A stretch of 64,000 nt of DNA from Epiperipatus broadwayi (Eukaryota; Onychophora; Udeonychophora; Euonychophora; Peripatidae): positions 1,791,877 through 1,855,876 of the forward strand of contig JAQFVV010012508.1 in assembly GCA_028023455.1 (NCBI GenBank), written 5' to 3'. Position numbers and translations under genes: made by a program. Positions 24,176 through 35,879 of the stretch are shown piece after piece. The notes under the pieces were generated by a model. The model had not been told where the DNA came from. It did no database searches and saw nothing but the letters and a program-made list of their open reading frames with translations. Position 1 is the first letter of the stretch; each line of letters starts with the position of its first letter.

Positions 24176-24969
24176 AATATTAACAAAGCTTTGCTAATTG
24201 CTCAACAATTCTCTACTTACTGGAAGGTAAAAGTAAAAATCGGTTGAAACTCACTGAGAATGTTAAGCTACTGATATGCCGGGCAGGATAATCATGAAGC
24301 CTATAATTACTTAATCTTGTGAGATTATATAAAGTTAATTCATTATTTAGGATTTCTGCCTTCAAAAAATTTATTCACCATCAGTAGAGATCTGATCAAA
24401 ACTTCTCAGAAAAAAGGTTATTTAATAAATTTCTTCTAGAAAATTTATATTTAACATAAAAAACAAGTATAAAAATGAATAGAAGCTGCTTGCTTCTAAT
24501 GATTATGAAGATTGAATCCACAAATGATTGAATATATAAAGATTAAGTATCTCCCTCTAGTTTCCCCAATAGTTCTTTTATCTTTATTAACAACCTACCA
24601 TTCTTGTTTTAATAATCATTTCATATTTGTTACCGTTCTTTTTCCATTCAAAATGATTCTTATTCTATTACGTATTAAGAAATAAATTAATTCCTGTTTT
24701 TATTCTTTTTTATGTTTTATTGGTTTCATATTTAAAGTTATTGTTGAGTATGTTCTCTGTTTGGATGCATGATTAATGAGGTAGTGAAAATTTATATGAT
24801 CATCTATGACCTTTGGTCATCAGTAATAGTCATAGTCTAGCATCTCAATTTTAGATCTTCATCACAAACTATAACGAGTCATAATCATTATATTCTGTTA
24901 AGTTTTTATATGTAACATGTTCATCAGTATTTATAGTTCCTTTATTTAATTCACTTTTTATCATTCCCA

Positions 24970-26420
24970 CCTTTTGTATAAGTATACTGATATAAATTCT
25001 TTACCCAAATCTTCTGCATACCATACTACCTTTCTCACCCATTTTGTTACCTGCTCTTTACTCATAACCAATTTGAATACTATTTAGGCTATTCTCTTAT
25101 TATCCATAAATTGCAATCTATTAAATATTTTCATTTTGCTTTTATCATATAAAAACTTGACCATTCCTTTTCTTTTTGAATTGTCTACTTTGCTATTCCA
25201 CATATCTGCATCTAATGCATGTCTTCCTTCTTCTCTTTGTATCTTTTCTATGTAATCTAACACCCCTTTACTAATACATAATGCATCATTACCATAAATT
25301 AACCCTGCTACTACCACTCTCTTCCATACAATTCTAGATACTTCATATTTATTATATGAAAACACTGAATTTCTTTATCAGTCCCTTTCTTTTCTTTGCT
25401 TCATTTATCAATTTTTTCTCCCATTCATCCAAGCAATTTCTCTGATTACTTAAGACAATTCTGAAATAGTTATATCTATTCACCACCTTTAACTTTATAT
25501 TCCTCAATAAAAAATTTTTCTCTTCCCTATAAAAACTCTCTTCTCTTTCCACAACATTTATCATCATTACTTTTGATTTTTCTTCACTAAATTTAATCGC
25601 CATATCTTTACCCACTCTTTTGTATGTCTTCAGCATAATTTCCATATCTTCCCTACTTTGTGCACAAAAAGGTATTATCAGCAAATAAAAGACCTGATAA
25701 TGTATATATTCTATTACCATTTATTAATGGTATCTCTCCCCCTCTTGCTAATTTTTTTATTGCTCTCTCAATTTCTCTCAAATATAAAAAAAACAAAATA
25801 GGTGACATAGGGATCCTTGCCTTAGTCCCACCCCATTTTTAACTGATTCTATATTTCTTAAAGTAATTATTTTCATACAATGTCCTAATAAGATCCACTA
25901 AAGCTCCATTTCTAAATTTATTAAACTTAACCATAATCTATGTCTATTTATTCTATCATATGTCTTCTCAATATCTATAAAGACCATATATAACTGTCTA
26001 CCTGTATTCCTACTCATATCTATAAGTTGTGTGATTACAAAATAAACTATCTTCTATATGTCTATCTAAACGAAAACCTCCTTTCATTTCGTCCACTATA
26101 TTATTTTCTTTCAACTTTATGACTCTTCCGGCCACCATATATGCAAAAACTTTATATAACACTGTTGTTACCACTATTGGTATAGAATTGTTTAACTTTC
26201 TGTGATCTTTACACTTTCCTTTAAATAGTAGCCTTCCTCTTGTATTATTCCAGCTATCTGAAAATTCTCTCTTCTGTGCCAACTTATTAAAACATGATAA
26301 TAGATTTAATTTTGTCCTATTTCCTAAATTCATCACCATCTCTGCTGCCCATTCATTTAAACCTCTTGCCTTTTTATTTTTCAACTTTTTCCTTGCCTCA
26401 TTCAATTAATTTTCTGTAAA
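24970..26420 (-). pseudogene. Non-LTR retrotransposon (LINE family L) reverse transcriptase
   Basis: Read on the minus strand, an RT region begins near 26405 with 'KLKNKKARGLNEWAAEMV'. It continues with 'LLFKGKCKDHRKLN', 'VTTVLYKVFAYMVAGR' and 'DEMKGGFRLDRHIEDSLF', then frameshifts. The 'LFADN' type catalytic box is near 25675-25690. Downstream there is 'KVMMINVV' and 'MFSYNKYEVSRIVWKRVVVA', and the frame ends around 24990. Several frames are needed, with stops between them, so it is inactive. The endonuclease lies upstream (26880-27990). A sister copy on the + strand at 37420-39400 carries the missing C-terminal zinc-knuckle region. The clade is uncertain; it is not the RTE family seen elsewhere in the window. 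Confidence 0.75.
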
Positions 26421-26879
26421 CTTGATATTTCCATTACTATATGCTTTTATATTTGTTATCAGTGCTTCACGTCTAACATCTTGTATACATCCATTACATA
26501 CTTGTTTAATATTCTAATTCTTTTCTAGAGCTACACTCTTTCTTCATCATCTAGTAGTACTATTTCTCTCTCCCCTACAATCCTCATTTTAATCTATTTC
26601 CAAAATTTTTTACTGTTATCTCTTCCACTTTTATTAATATCCTCCAATAATTTAGTATTTAATTTCATTTTCTCTCTATAATTATTTATTTTATCAAACT
26701 CATTTTTTAAAAATACTTTTCCCATTTAATATTAACATCTTCACTTTTTTTGTTTTTAATAGCACCTTTATATTTTCTGTATGCTTTTTCACTGACTAAT
26801 TGTCACTTTTCTAATATTTTTATTCTTCTGAATATTCTCACTAAAACCCTATTTGCCACTTTTTCTTTTTCACAAGTCT

Positions 26880-27990
26880 CATCCCCAACAAACTCTTCCA
26901 TGATTTCTTCTACGTTTATATTTTTCTAACTTATTCTTATCATTCACTCTCCGTTCACATCTTTCATTATCCTTTCTAATTTTATTATTATTTTCCATCA
27001 CATTACTAACCATTTGTATTATAAAGAAATTTATGATCACCATTACATACTCTCTCTTCATTATCAAACACTTTAATTTTCTGTACTATATTCATTCCCT
27101 CCTTTTCTAGTAATACCTAATCTATTCTGTGAAATATATTATTCCTAGACCATGTGTATTGACCCTCATAAATATTTGATAAATTTTCAATTCTCAAATT
27201 CACTTTCTGACAAAAAATTTTCAAAAGCTATCCATTCTTATTATGTACATCATCAATTTCTTAATAAGTCCATTCATATCCCCTATAACATTTCCCTTCC
27301 TTTTTTCAAACTCTATATCCTAATTAGGCATTCATATATGCTACTATTCCACTCTATTATAGTTTGACTATCTCCAGTAGCCATATACACTATAGCCACT
27401 ATCAATTCTTGTCTTCCTAACCTTATCTAAAACCACAAATGTTCTTGACACAACAGTATTTACATTTTTTTTTTGACATAACTCCTATATCACCATTCTT
27501 TCTTTTTCTTTTTTATTTATACCCTACCATACCAAGTCTTCCAGTATAGGTTCTTTTCTTAGATGTGTTTTCACTACTGCTAATATCTCAAGCTATATAT
27601 ATTGCTTATAACACTCTATTCATATACACGTTAATGCAACAAATTTTCTTAAAAACTTCTTTATTTCCTTATAGTTTTGACTGTCCAGCAGTCTTCATCA
27701 GAGCTGTGAGGAAGACTGCTGGACAGTCGAAACCGTAAGGAAATAAAGAAGTTTTTTAAAAAAATTTGTTGCATTAACGTGTATATGAATAGAGTGTTAT
27801 AAGCAATATATATAATTATATGAAGATATGCAAAGAAAGTGAAGGAGAAGAATAAGAGAATATCTCAAGCTCTTCATTTTAACTGCTTTGTTTAATTCCA
27901 GCCACTTTTCTGGTCTCCTTCCACCTTGCATATTCAAATATCCAATTTTAACAATTTCTTTTTGTACTTAGCCTTCTATAAAAAAATTTT
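26880..27990 (-). pseudogene. LINE family L APE-type endonuclease region, interrupted
   Basis: The minus strand upstream of the RT encodes pieces of an apurinic-like endonuclease. 'IGYLNMQGGRRPEKWLEL' lies near 27955-27900, 'GDIGVMSKK' near 27490-27460, and 'EGQYTWSRNN' near 27170-27140. This domain nicks target DNA for target-primed reverse transcription. The frame is broken by stops and by a 264-bp fold-back insertion at 27595-27858. Without that insertion the two flanks join smoothly. Together with 24970-26420 this gives a nearly full-length element of about 3 kb. Confidence 0.65.
27582..27871. mobile_element. Fold-back element (27595-27858) with 13-bp target-site duplication
   Basis: The 13-mer 'aatatctcaagct' occurs at 27582-27594 and again at 27859-27871. 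It encloses 264 bp that interrupt the LINE endonuclease. The insert is a near-perfect palindrome, with arms of about 100 bp meeting near 27702-27710. The arms contain 'cacgttaatgcaacaaattt' and the core 'gactgctggacagtcgaaac'. The tail 'atgcaaagaaagtgaaggag' matches the element at 536-792. A duplication of this size suggests target-primed insertion by a LINE or PLE enzyme. No ORF is present. Confidence 0.8.
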
Positions 27991-28114
27991 GATTCTTCTC
28001 TTTTACATTTATAAGTATCTTGCTTATCATTAAATTTACAGACCCATTCTTCTACATTTATATCTAAATCAGCTATCCTTTGTTTATTTCTTACACTTCA
28101 TAACAAACTATCCA

Positions 28115-28345
28115 TACAATAGTGCCACTCAGTTCAATCCTTAGTAATCAATAGATGCAAGAAGGTTTGTGCATAAAGTCCCTATCTAGTGCATACTCAT
28201 CCAATATTTCCAAACTACTCACTGCTGAAAAACACAAACTGAAGAAAACTAATTTGGGAATATTGGATAAGTAGTTACTAAATAGCGATATTATGCACAA
28301 ATATCCATTAATTACTAAGGTTTGTGCTGAATGACACTACTATAT
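28115..28345. repeat. Repeat family P, short inverted pair
   Basis: A left part in one orientation ('agtaatcaatagatgcaaga', 'catccaatatttcc') faces an inverted right part ('aatattggataagtagttac', 'tccattaattactaagg'). The hairpin centre near 28220-28245 lacks an intact core. Confidence 0.6.
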
Positions 28346-28939
28346 GAAGAGTTGCTACTATATGTTATAGATAACATGTAAAACTCAAAAAATAGTCAAT
28401 TATCAGGCAAAGGTTTTCTAATAATCCCTTTAAAACAATGAAACAGAGATTTACCAGAGCTTTTCCAATAATGAAAGATTGGTTTCGATTCTCCAGCTAA
28501 GAATTTCTGGATACTTATTTAACATTATTCTGGAATGATTATGGGCCAGTTCCATTATCAAATGTATTTCCATTTTTATGCTGTTTTAATTTTTCACTCT
28601 AATGTGTAAATAATAGCACAATATTATTTTGATTTGCTAAACTAATATACAGTTTAGATATTATCAATATATTTCCTAAAAGTGCTATCTGATTCAGCAT
28701 AATAAGAATTTCTGTTAATTTTCTGGTCAAATAATTTATACCAAATAGAAAAAGACATTTTAAATATTTACAGTAGAAATTTAATAATCTAGCTTAATAA
28801 ATTGTTTATTATTCCTCCATTTTGTGCTCCATTCGGACCACTAATTGAAACCATGTAATTAAATTATTTACTGTTTTTTTTCATTAAATGCGACTTATGT
28901 TCATTGAGCTTTCAGAAATCAGTAATTCATATTTATATT

Positions 28940-29640
28940 TGACATAATAGCAAATAAAATAAAGTCATATATCACGTGACCTAACTTGATAAACTTGTAA
29001 TTATATACTAAAATAAAAAGCGTGCTAATAGCTCTAACAAACTTTATCGATAAATATCATGAGAGAGAGCATTTAAAATCTCTATCTCAAAATTATTCCA
29101 TCCCCAGATTGGTTTTAAGATATTGGCTTTTCTCAGTGAGGCTCTAGGATAATTCAAACACTAGATCTAAAATACCAACTCAAAGTCAGCACTTATCTAA
29201 TAGTTAACTATTAAGTTGAAAATCTGAAATTTTCAGACATCTATCTCTCTTCAAATCCAACTATCTAATTTAAATAGCTATATGGGCCTCAATAATTTTC
29301 AGGTACACCATATATTAACATCTTTAGCAATATAACATCGCTTAAGAGTTAAAAGCAATGCTATAATAGCAAATAAAAATAAAATCATGTCATGTGACCT
29401 AACTTGATGAGCTTGTAATTATAAAGTAAAATAAAGAATGTGCTATTGACTTTGAGTTGGTATTTTAGATCTGGTGTCTGGAATATCCTAGCATCTTACT
29501 GATTAAAGCCAATAGCTTGAAACCGATCTGAGGATAATTTTGAGATAGAGATTTTAAATGCTTTCTCTTGTGGCATTATTGATAAAGCTTGTTAGAGATA
29601 TTAGCATATTCTTTATTTTATTTGATATAATTAATTCACA
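28940..29640. repeat. Repeat family G, copy plus inverted partial copy
   Basis: A family G copy runs from about 29015 to 29420 ('gtgctaatagctctaacaaa', 'ccatccccagattggtttta', 'ggcttttctcagtgaggctc'). It is followed by an inverted partial copy at about 29440-29640 ending 'atattagcatattctttatt'. A family 3' end ('catatatcacgtgaccta') precedes it at about 28965. The arrangement is an imperfect palindrome with decayed cores. Confidence 0.65.
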
Positions 29641-30661
29641 TAAGTAAAAATGTTAACTTTGCTCAACTAAACACCTAAAGTTGTAGCTTAATAAAAATAG
29701 CATTTATTCAAACAACTAAATTTAATTTTCTTAAGTTAGATATAACATTTCTCAGCCTCTTTAAAGGAAAGATTAATTCTGAGCTCAGTACCTATCAATG
29801 ACTCCTCTACTCGTGATGAAGGTTCATCCTATTACAATTGGTTTTTAGAGTCACCATATCAACATTCATCTGACCAAATCAGGGTAACATTTGACCATTA
29901 TTCTTCAGTTAATTGTAAATAGGTAAGAATTTAACAAGCAGACAGTTGCCTACAGCTAAGTGCATTAAAAAATCTTGACTGCTGAATGATTTGAAAAAAT
30001 TACAACATTCATCTGACCTGGATTCAAACCTCAGATCATGTGCATGACAGGAGTTGCATTTTTACCTTTACTCATAATGCCTTGTAGTAATTTTAATTAT
30101 TTTCACAGTATTAAATGCAGTAAGCAAATTATAGACACTAGGTGGCAGTAGGATTATGTTACAATGCTTCTGGTTTGTCACTTCAGAAATTTGGCTTATC
30201 GTAATCTTTTATTATATTTTCGATGTTAACTAATAAAAATCATCATGTTGACCTCAGCAATTTTTTATTTTAATTAATAAATAAATATATTCCAATTTAA
30301 GACCTCAAATTAAGTCTATAGGACTATTTTGTACAGAATGATTCTAAAATATATAGTCTAAATAATAGGTACAGCAAAGGTTTTGAGCAGTTTAAGAGAA
30401 TGGACGGAAGAGTTTAAAGTTTCTAGATTGATTTTTAACTCAGAAATGAAAAAAATCTCAATTTCATTAGTCAAATAGAATTATTATGGTCAAATCTACC
30501 AGATTAGTACTCAAACACCATTTGGCACTCTAAGAATTGATCACATTCTAAATAAATGTGACAAACATATATTTAACTTCATTACATTCAGCTTTATTTT
30601 TAATGTTCTTCTGACTAATATCATTTCTAGTAACATTCTTCAATATTTTTTAGATGTTAGA

Positions 30662-30865
30662 TTGTCCCAGCATATATATTCATATAATAGAGCTATGGCT
30701 GATTCATCCCACCCGTCAATATTTGTACAGCATGCAATTGCTGTGGGTCATGCATGCAAGCCGGATGAACCTAAAATTATGTGTAGGGAACGAAGTGATC
30801 TGAAAAGAAAAATCAAGGAGGCATTTTTTATTATTTCGGACGAGCACGCATTGAATAAAAGATAA
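30662..30865 (+). pseudogene. PLE GIY-YIG endonuclease C-terminal remnant
   Basis: The frame encodes 'SIFVQHAIAVGHACKPDEPK', a four-residue link, then 'RSDLKRKIKEAFFI' and 'ALNKR' before a stop. The spacing H..A.GH......K......R..KR.IKEA.FI....LN fits the end of PLE-type GIY-YIG endonucleases. It has no start, no GIY/YIG motif and no adjacent RT. It is less AT-rich than its surroundings. It differs from the PLE remnant at 4183-4479, so at least two PLE lineages are present. Confidence 0.5.
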
Positions 30866-31504
30866 TCGTTTTATGCTTTATCAAAGAAGTGGCATGCTGA
30901 AGCGATTTAACTCTCATTTGCATATTAGCCTATATTATTTTATACATTTGCATATTAGTATACTGTTTTGGAAATTGTGTTGTCCTTGATAATGAAGAGT
31001 AAGCCTTCAAAAACGTTTGGATAATTTATAATTTGTTGATATTTATCTATATATCATATTTTGTCGTTTGAGATATATTTTGAATTAATGTGTGTATTTA
31101 TTTTAACGGATTTAAATTTTAGAACTATTAAATACATTATTTATTTTTAAAATCAAATTATATTTTTTGCATGCAAAGTAAATTTAAAACAAACTTTTTA
31201 AATGGTCAAAGTGAAAATCATTTATATCAATCCACGTTTTCCATTATGATGTTTGGAGATTTTTCTTGGTCAATTTTCACAGTTGTCTATCTTGATTGCT
31301 TTCTCCAATGTGGTTCATAAAGTTATTTTCCGATAATCTTTTTTAGGTTTTTGAAGATGATAATAAAGATCAATATGTATTTTGTCTTTTGAATAGATTT
31401 TATTTATATGATGCTTCATTATTTTTATTGTGCTACTGAGATGTGAAATAGATCTTTTAATCATATCATTAAAAATCATATAAGCTTAGAAAATATTAAA
31501 CAAC

Positions 31505-31735
31505 TAAACATCACATGACCATCTCTTATGCTAGCACATAACTGTGAGATCCTAAGATCTAGGTGCAGTGCTCTCAGATCCAAGGCTCCTCACCGACGAA
31601 GGCCACAAGCCAGAAACTAGTCTGGGGATATTGGATGAGTAGGTACTAGATAGGTATTTTATGCACAAGCCTTCTGGCATCAATTAATTACTCTGGTTGG
31701 CACAGGGTGGCACTGCTCTTAGAAAAGATTGTTAG
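31505..31735 (+). repeat. Repeat family P, copy
   Basis: Contains 'gatctaggtgcagtgctctc', 'agccagaaactagtctgggg', 'atattggatgagtaggtact' and 'gccttctggcatcaattaat'. The hammerhead-like core is altered (CCGACGA, hairpin GGC/GCC, AGAAAC near 31593-31617). Confidence 0.7.
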
Positions 31736-32194
31736 TGGAAGAAGTCGACTAGTAATGAGTTTGATGAACTTCATCAATGAATGTGCCTTTGAGCAGCCTG
31801 GAAACAAAACAACTTATGAATGAGTCTAAAGAAATGCTTATTTATATGATTGCCAGAACTCACTGTTGGCCAATAGTGACTAATAACAATTTAAAAGAAA
31901 TATTAAAAATCATTTTGCATATAAATTCTAGGTTATAATTGGAGAATAAATTATAATAATAGTAATATATCTATAAATAATAAATAACTGAGATTATATG
32001 TAACTGAACAGGAAGTATTTGAAGCTTCCAATCGCTCAATTAAAATTACGTAAATAAATCAAGCATATATAACAACAAATGCCAAAAAAAACTCCCAAAA
32101 AACAGATGGTATCATTGTTTTTTGAGTTTATTCACATTATGTAATTCATTGTAAATTTAACTTATTTCCTATTCAGTTAATAATAGTTATATAT

Positions 32195-32650
32195 TATAAA
32201 GAGCGTGTTAATAGCTCTAAACAAGCTTATTTTATTTTTACCAATAAATGCAGCAAATGAACGCATTCAAAATCCCTATCTACATTTATTCCCACCCCCA
32301 AATCGGTTTTGAGCTATGGCTCTCATCAGTGAAGAACTAAGACATCTAGATACCAGATCCAAAATACAAACTCAAGCCTAGCATTTATCTAATACTCAAC
32401 TATTAAGCAGAAAATCTGAAATGTTCGGACACTTATGTCTTCAAATCCAGCTCTCCAACTCAAATAGCTATATGGGACTGAACAAAATTCAGACACACGA
32501 TATATTAATAACCTTAGCAATCTAATATAGCCAAAGCCTTAACAGCCAAACTATAATATTAATGAAATCAAGTCATACATCATGTGCTTATTTAGCACCC
32601 TCTTTATATTACATTTATAAATACAAAATAAATAAGTCACATGATGTATG
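32195..32650 (-). repeat. Repeat family G, near-complete copy
   Basis: Starts 'gcgtgttaatagctctaaac' and contains 'cccaaatcggttttgagcta', 'tggctctcatcagtgaagaa', 'atagctatatgggactgaac' and a closing 'tacatcatgtg'. The minus-strand core near 32329-32303 reads CTGATGA, GAGC/GCTC hairpin, AAAAC (G lost). Confidence 0.65.
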
Positions 32651-32676
32651 ACTTGATTTCATTAATATATATATAT

Positions 32677-33164
32677 ATAGTAATATTTCCGAGAGCTTCC
32701 ATGTCATAAAAATATAATAGTTAAATAGTTGACATTTCAATACAATAACAAGTACTTTCCTCAGAGCTTTTTCTTTTTCAAATCCTAAGAATGTGGGTGG
32801 TAAGATTTAAAATCATTGTTTTTTTCTCTTATTATTTTCTCCTCATTCTCGAATTCTATTCATTGAGAATTTTTTTTAAAAAAAAATCCTTCCATAGCTT
32901 TTTCCAAATGAAATGCGTGAATTAATGAAAATTAACAATATTTGGAAAAAGCTAGTGGAAGGTAAAATATTTTTAAAACTTCTCAACCAATAGAATTTGA
33001 AAATGAGGAGAAAATAACAAAGGAATAAGATTTTAAATCTCACATATAAATTCTTATGATTTGAGAAAGAAGAAGCTCTGAGGAAAGTACTTGTTATTGT
33101 ACTGAAACATCAGCTATTTAGCTATTATATTTTTATTATACGGAAACTCCCGGAAAAATACTAT
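32677..33164. repeat. Large fold-back palindrome, about 490 bp
   Basis: The left arm (about 32677-32890) mirrors the right arm (about 32935-33164). Matching pairs include 'agtactttcctcagagcttt' against 'aagctctgaggaaagtactt', and 'ctttttccaaatg' against 'atttggaaaaagctagtgg'. At 33078-33108 the right arm reads CTGAGGA, A, hairpin AGTAC/GTACT, GAAAC. The hairpin differs in sequence from the other families, but the flanking boxes are the same. Confidence 0.75.
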
Positions 33165-33544
33165 GAATTTATTTATTCATGAGAATATAGAATTAACATA
33201 TATATATATTAGAATTCTTTTGTTAAAAATAGTTGTTGCGACAAAATATTCTGTTAAAAGAATTTATGAAATAAAAGTTGATCAAGAGTTAGGACAGTCT
33301 TCACATGTCTAACCAAATGACAATCCCATTAGTGCAAAGACAATGATTTATAAAATTATTGCTGTTTTGTTATTATCACTATCATCATTGTTATTATGTA
33401 TATTTATTGTATAAATTTTATTCAACAAAGAAAAAGTTTTAAAGTAAATAACAATTTATAATGCGAATAATTTTATATGGATTGGATTATTAAATATTTA
33501 ATTCCCTTAGATTTTGGTAAATGAATAGAATTTATATTACATAT

Positions 33545-33775
33545 ATAAAAATATTGCTAGAAGAGATAATAATAGATGGACAATTGAAGTCTTAAACTGG
33601 ATTCCAAGAGATCGTAAAAGGCTCAGAAAGAAACCACATGTGAGATGGATGGATGAAATAAGAAAGTGTGCAGGAGTGATATGGAGAAGGAAGCTAAAGA
33701 TCAGAGAAGTTGGATTGCACTTGGGGAGACCTTCATCTTGCAGTGGATTGATAATGGTTGTTGATGATGGTATAA
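33545..33775 (+). pseudogene. RTE LINE 3' end
   Basis: The + strand encodes the 'RWTIEVLNWIPRDRK' and 'RWMDEIRKCAGVIWR' blocks of the RTE C-terminus and ends in 'gttgatgatgg'. It is strongly 5'-truncated and closely related to 2800-3045 and 59810-60085. Confidence 0.75.
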
Positions 33776-34479
33776 AAATGTAAGTAATAGGAAAAATATG
33801 AATTGATGGAATATATACAAACAGAAGGTAATAAACTTGTAATAAGCATCTGGTATTGAGAATCTAAATAGATTAGCATAAACTTAAGATCATATAGTAG
33901 GTATCTAAAGGCAAAATTCATGGAGTAACCAGAAATAATGATCATCGTAACTGAAACCAAAAATGCAATGAGCAATCATTACTGAAATATATACAGTGAA
34001 ATACTGAAACCAAGAATTATGTAGAGAGCAGCAGAAGTAATTTATTAAGTATGTAAATAATTTATTATTGGAAAATAGTTTCAACAAACTATTTCGAGCC
34101 AATTACAGAGGTCGAATTTAACAATTGAAACTAGTATTCTTTTAACAACCATCAACTTAAAATTATAGTGAATCCAATAAAATCCATTTTTTTATTCTAA
34201 GTTGTTTATTTAAATAAATGGAAGTCTTTGGTACTAATACTAATAATCAATGCTATATTTAACTTAAGTATTTATATTCATTGGACATCATCAAATAGAT
34301 TATAGCATAATGAAGCGGTTTACCATAATTGTTTATTCATAATAAACACAGTATAAACTCAATTAAAATATTTACAAATATGGTAATTTATTTCATGGAA
34401 AATGTAATACAACTGCTATCATTAATTAACACCAAAATAGTTATATTAAATATCTACTGTGCTTGCTCATAACTGTTAT

Positions 34480-34748
34480 TAAAGCAGACAAAACTCTACT
34501 GCTACTCAGTGCAAGCCAGAGTAATCAATGGATGGCAGAAGGCTTGTGCCTAAAATCCCTATCTAGTACCTACTTATCGGATGAGTAGGCACTAGATAGG
34601 AATTTTATGCATAAGTCTTCTGGCATCCATTGCTTTTACTCTGGCTTGCATTAAATAAGGATTTTATGCACAAGCCTTCTGACATCCATTGGTTACCCTA
34701 GCTTTTCCTGAGTGGCATTACTATATGGAGTGTTTTGCCTGTTTTATA
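34480..34748. repeat. Repeat family P, palindromic and repeated 3' ends
   Basis: A left-facing part ('gagtaatcaatggatggcag') meets a right-facing part ('gatgagtaggcactagatag') near 34580. A second partial right-facing copy then follows ('aaggattttatgcacaagcc', 'gttttgcctgtttta'). Confidence 0.65.
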
Positions 34749-34986
34749 TTAAATATCAAGTTAAACCTAAATCTGACTTATAATTAGATCTATAATTTAC
34801 ATTTCCAGATAAATATTGACTCCAAATGAATATGGACATTGTTATATGTTTACTACTGTAATATTTATTGCAAATAGAAGTTTTATAATCTAGGTTGCCT
34901 CTATTTGCTGCCAAACAACACTGTTATTAATTGTCAGTACATTTTTTAAAATTTGTTCATTTGTCAATAATATATATATATTATAA

Positions 34987-35110
34987 CAATCACTCTCCCA
35001 ATGTTATATTTTTGCAACAACGTTATCTTGTGAATAAAAGTAAGGTATGACTTTACTTTATTCACAAGGTGGCGCTGCTGAAAAAAATTATAACATTGTG
35101 GGAGTGATTG
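34987..35110. repeat. Small fold-back 170 bp upstream of the first TMEM179-like exon
   Basis: 'caatcactctcccaatgtta' on the left mirrors 'taacattgtgggagtgattg' on the right. The inner arms 'cttgtgaataaaagtaa' and 'ttactttattcacaag' also mirror. The predicted hairpin has arms of about 57 bp and a short loop. It lies in the intron just before exon A and is probably a MITE-like insertion. Confidence 0.7.
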
Positions 35111-35278
35111 ATGTTGTTTATTTGAATTTTCAGTTAGCATTATATATTGGGCCTATTTCTTATATATTTTATGTTTATGAATTCTAATATACAAATACAA
35201 ACTTTTTTTTTTTTTAAAAATGTTAATGTTTTTTTTATTTCACAATAAATACTTATTTTTTTACTCTATTTTTTTCAG

Positions 35279-35478
35279 TCTAATTTTGGTGGGAAATGCA
35301 TTCTATATGGTACAGCAATATGGAAAAATAGTACTTATTTAAATCTTAACTTTTCTAATTATCTCAATTGCGCTTTTGTCACTTTTGCACCCGTCTTTAT
35401 TTGCATTTTTTATGGTTTGGGAATGGCTATTTATCACAGTCTCTATACGTTGAAAAGTTTTAAAGAGGATCATATTGC
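35279..35478 (+). CDS. TMEM179-like membrane protein, internal exon A
   Basis: This exon of 200 bp is open in one frame. It is bounded by a polypyrimidine acceptor ('tctatttttttcag') and a consensus donor ('gtaagt'). It encodes 66 residues starting 'SNFGGKCILYGTAIW', which fits the 'F.G.CLLF..G.W' start of the extracellular loop in TMEM179. Two possible N-glycosylation sites (NST, NFS) and a Cys ('LNCAF') follow. Then comes a hydrophobic segment of about 20 residues ('FVTFAPVFICIFYGLGMAIY') that would be membrane segment 2, and a charged end 'KSFKEDHI'. TMEM179 proteins are small four-span membrane proteins of poorly known function. The acceptor leaves phase 0 and the donor phase 2, which fits exon B. 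The upstream exon with the start codon and first membrane segment was not located. Confidence 0.68.
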
Positions 35479-35879
35479 GTAAGTATTATCTTCACATGGC
35501 TACAGTACTGATAATTTTTCCACACAATTTGAAATTTTAGATTATTTGAAAGATAGGAAATATGACAGACTACATCAAGGTTTGCACAGTATAAAACAAT
35601 TAATTCTTAGACATTTAATAAAAAAATAACATTGATTTTATTAAAATTATTTATAGATTTTTTGATAAACATTATCAATATCCGTAGTTGTAAAATTGGT
35701 ACTTTGACAAAGAAATGGTATGTATACTATCTGGTGTTTGAATCCATTCAGAGAACTTGTAAAAATCACATTATTTCATAACTAACTACATTTAAGCTAT
35801 GCAGGCATAAATCGTGCAACACTTATCATGCCAGTAAATAAAATGTTAGACCTTCCAGCTATTCGCATAGAATCTTGGT

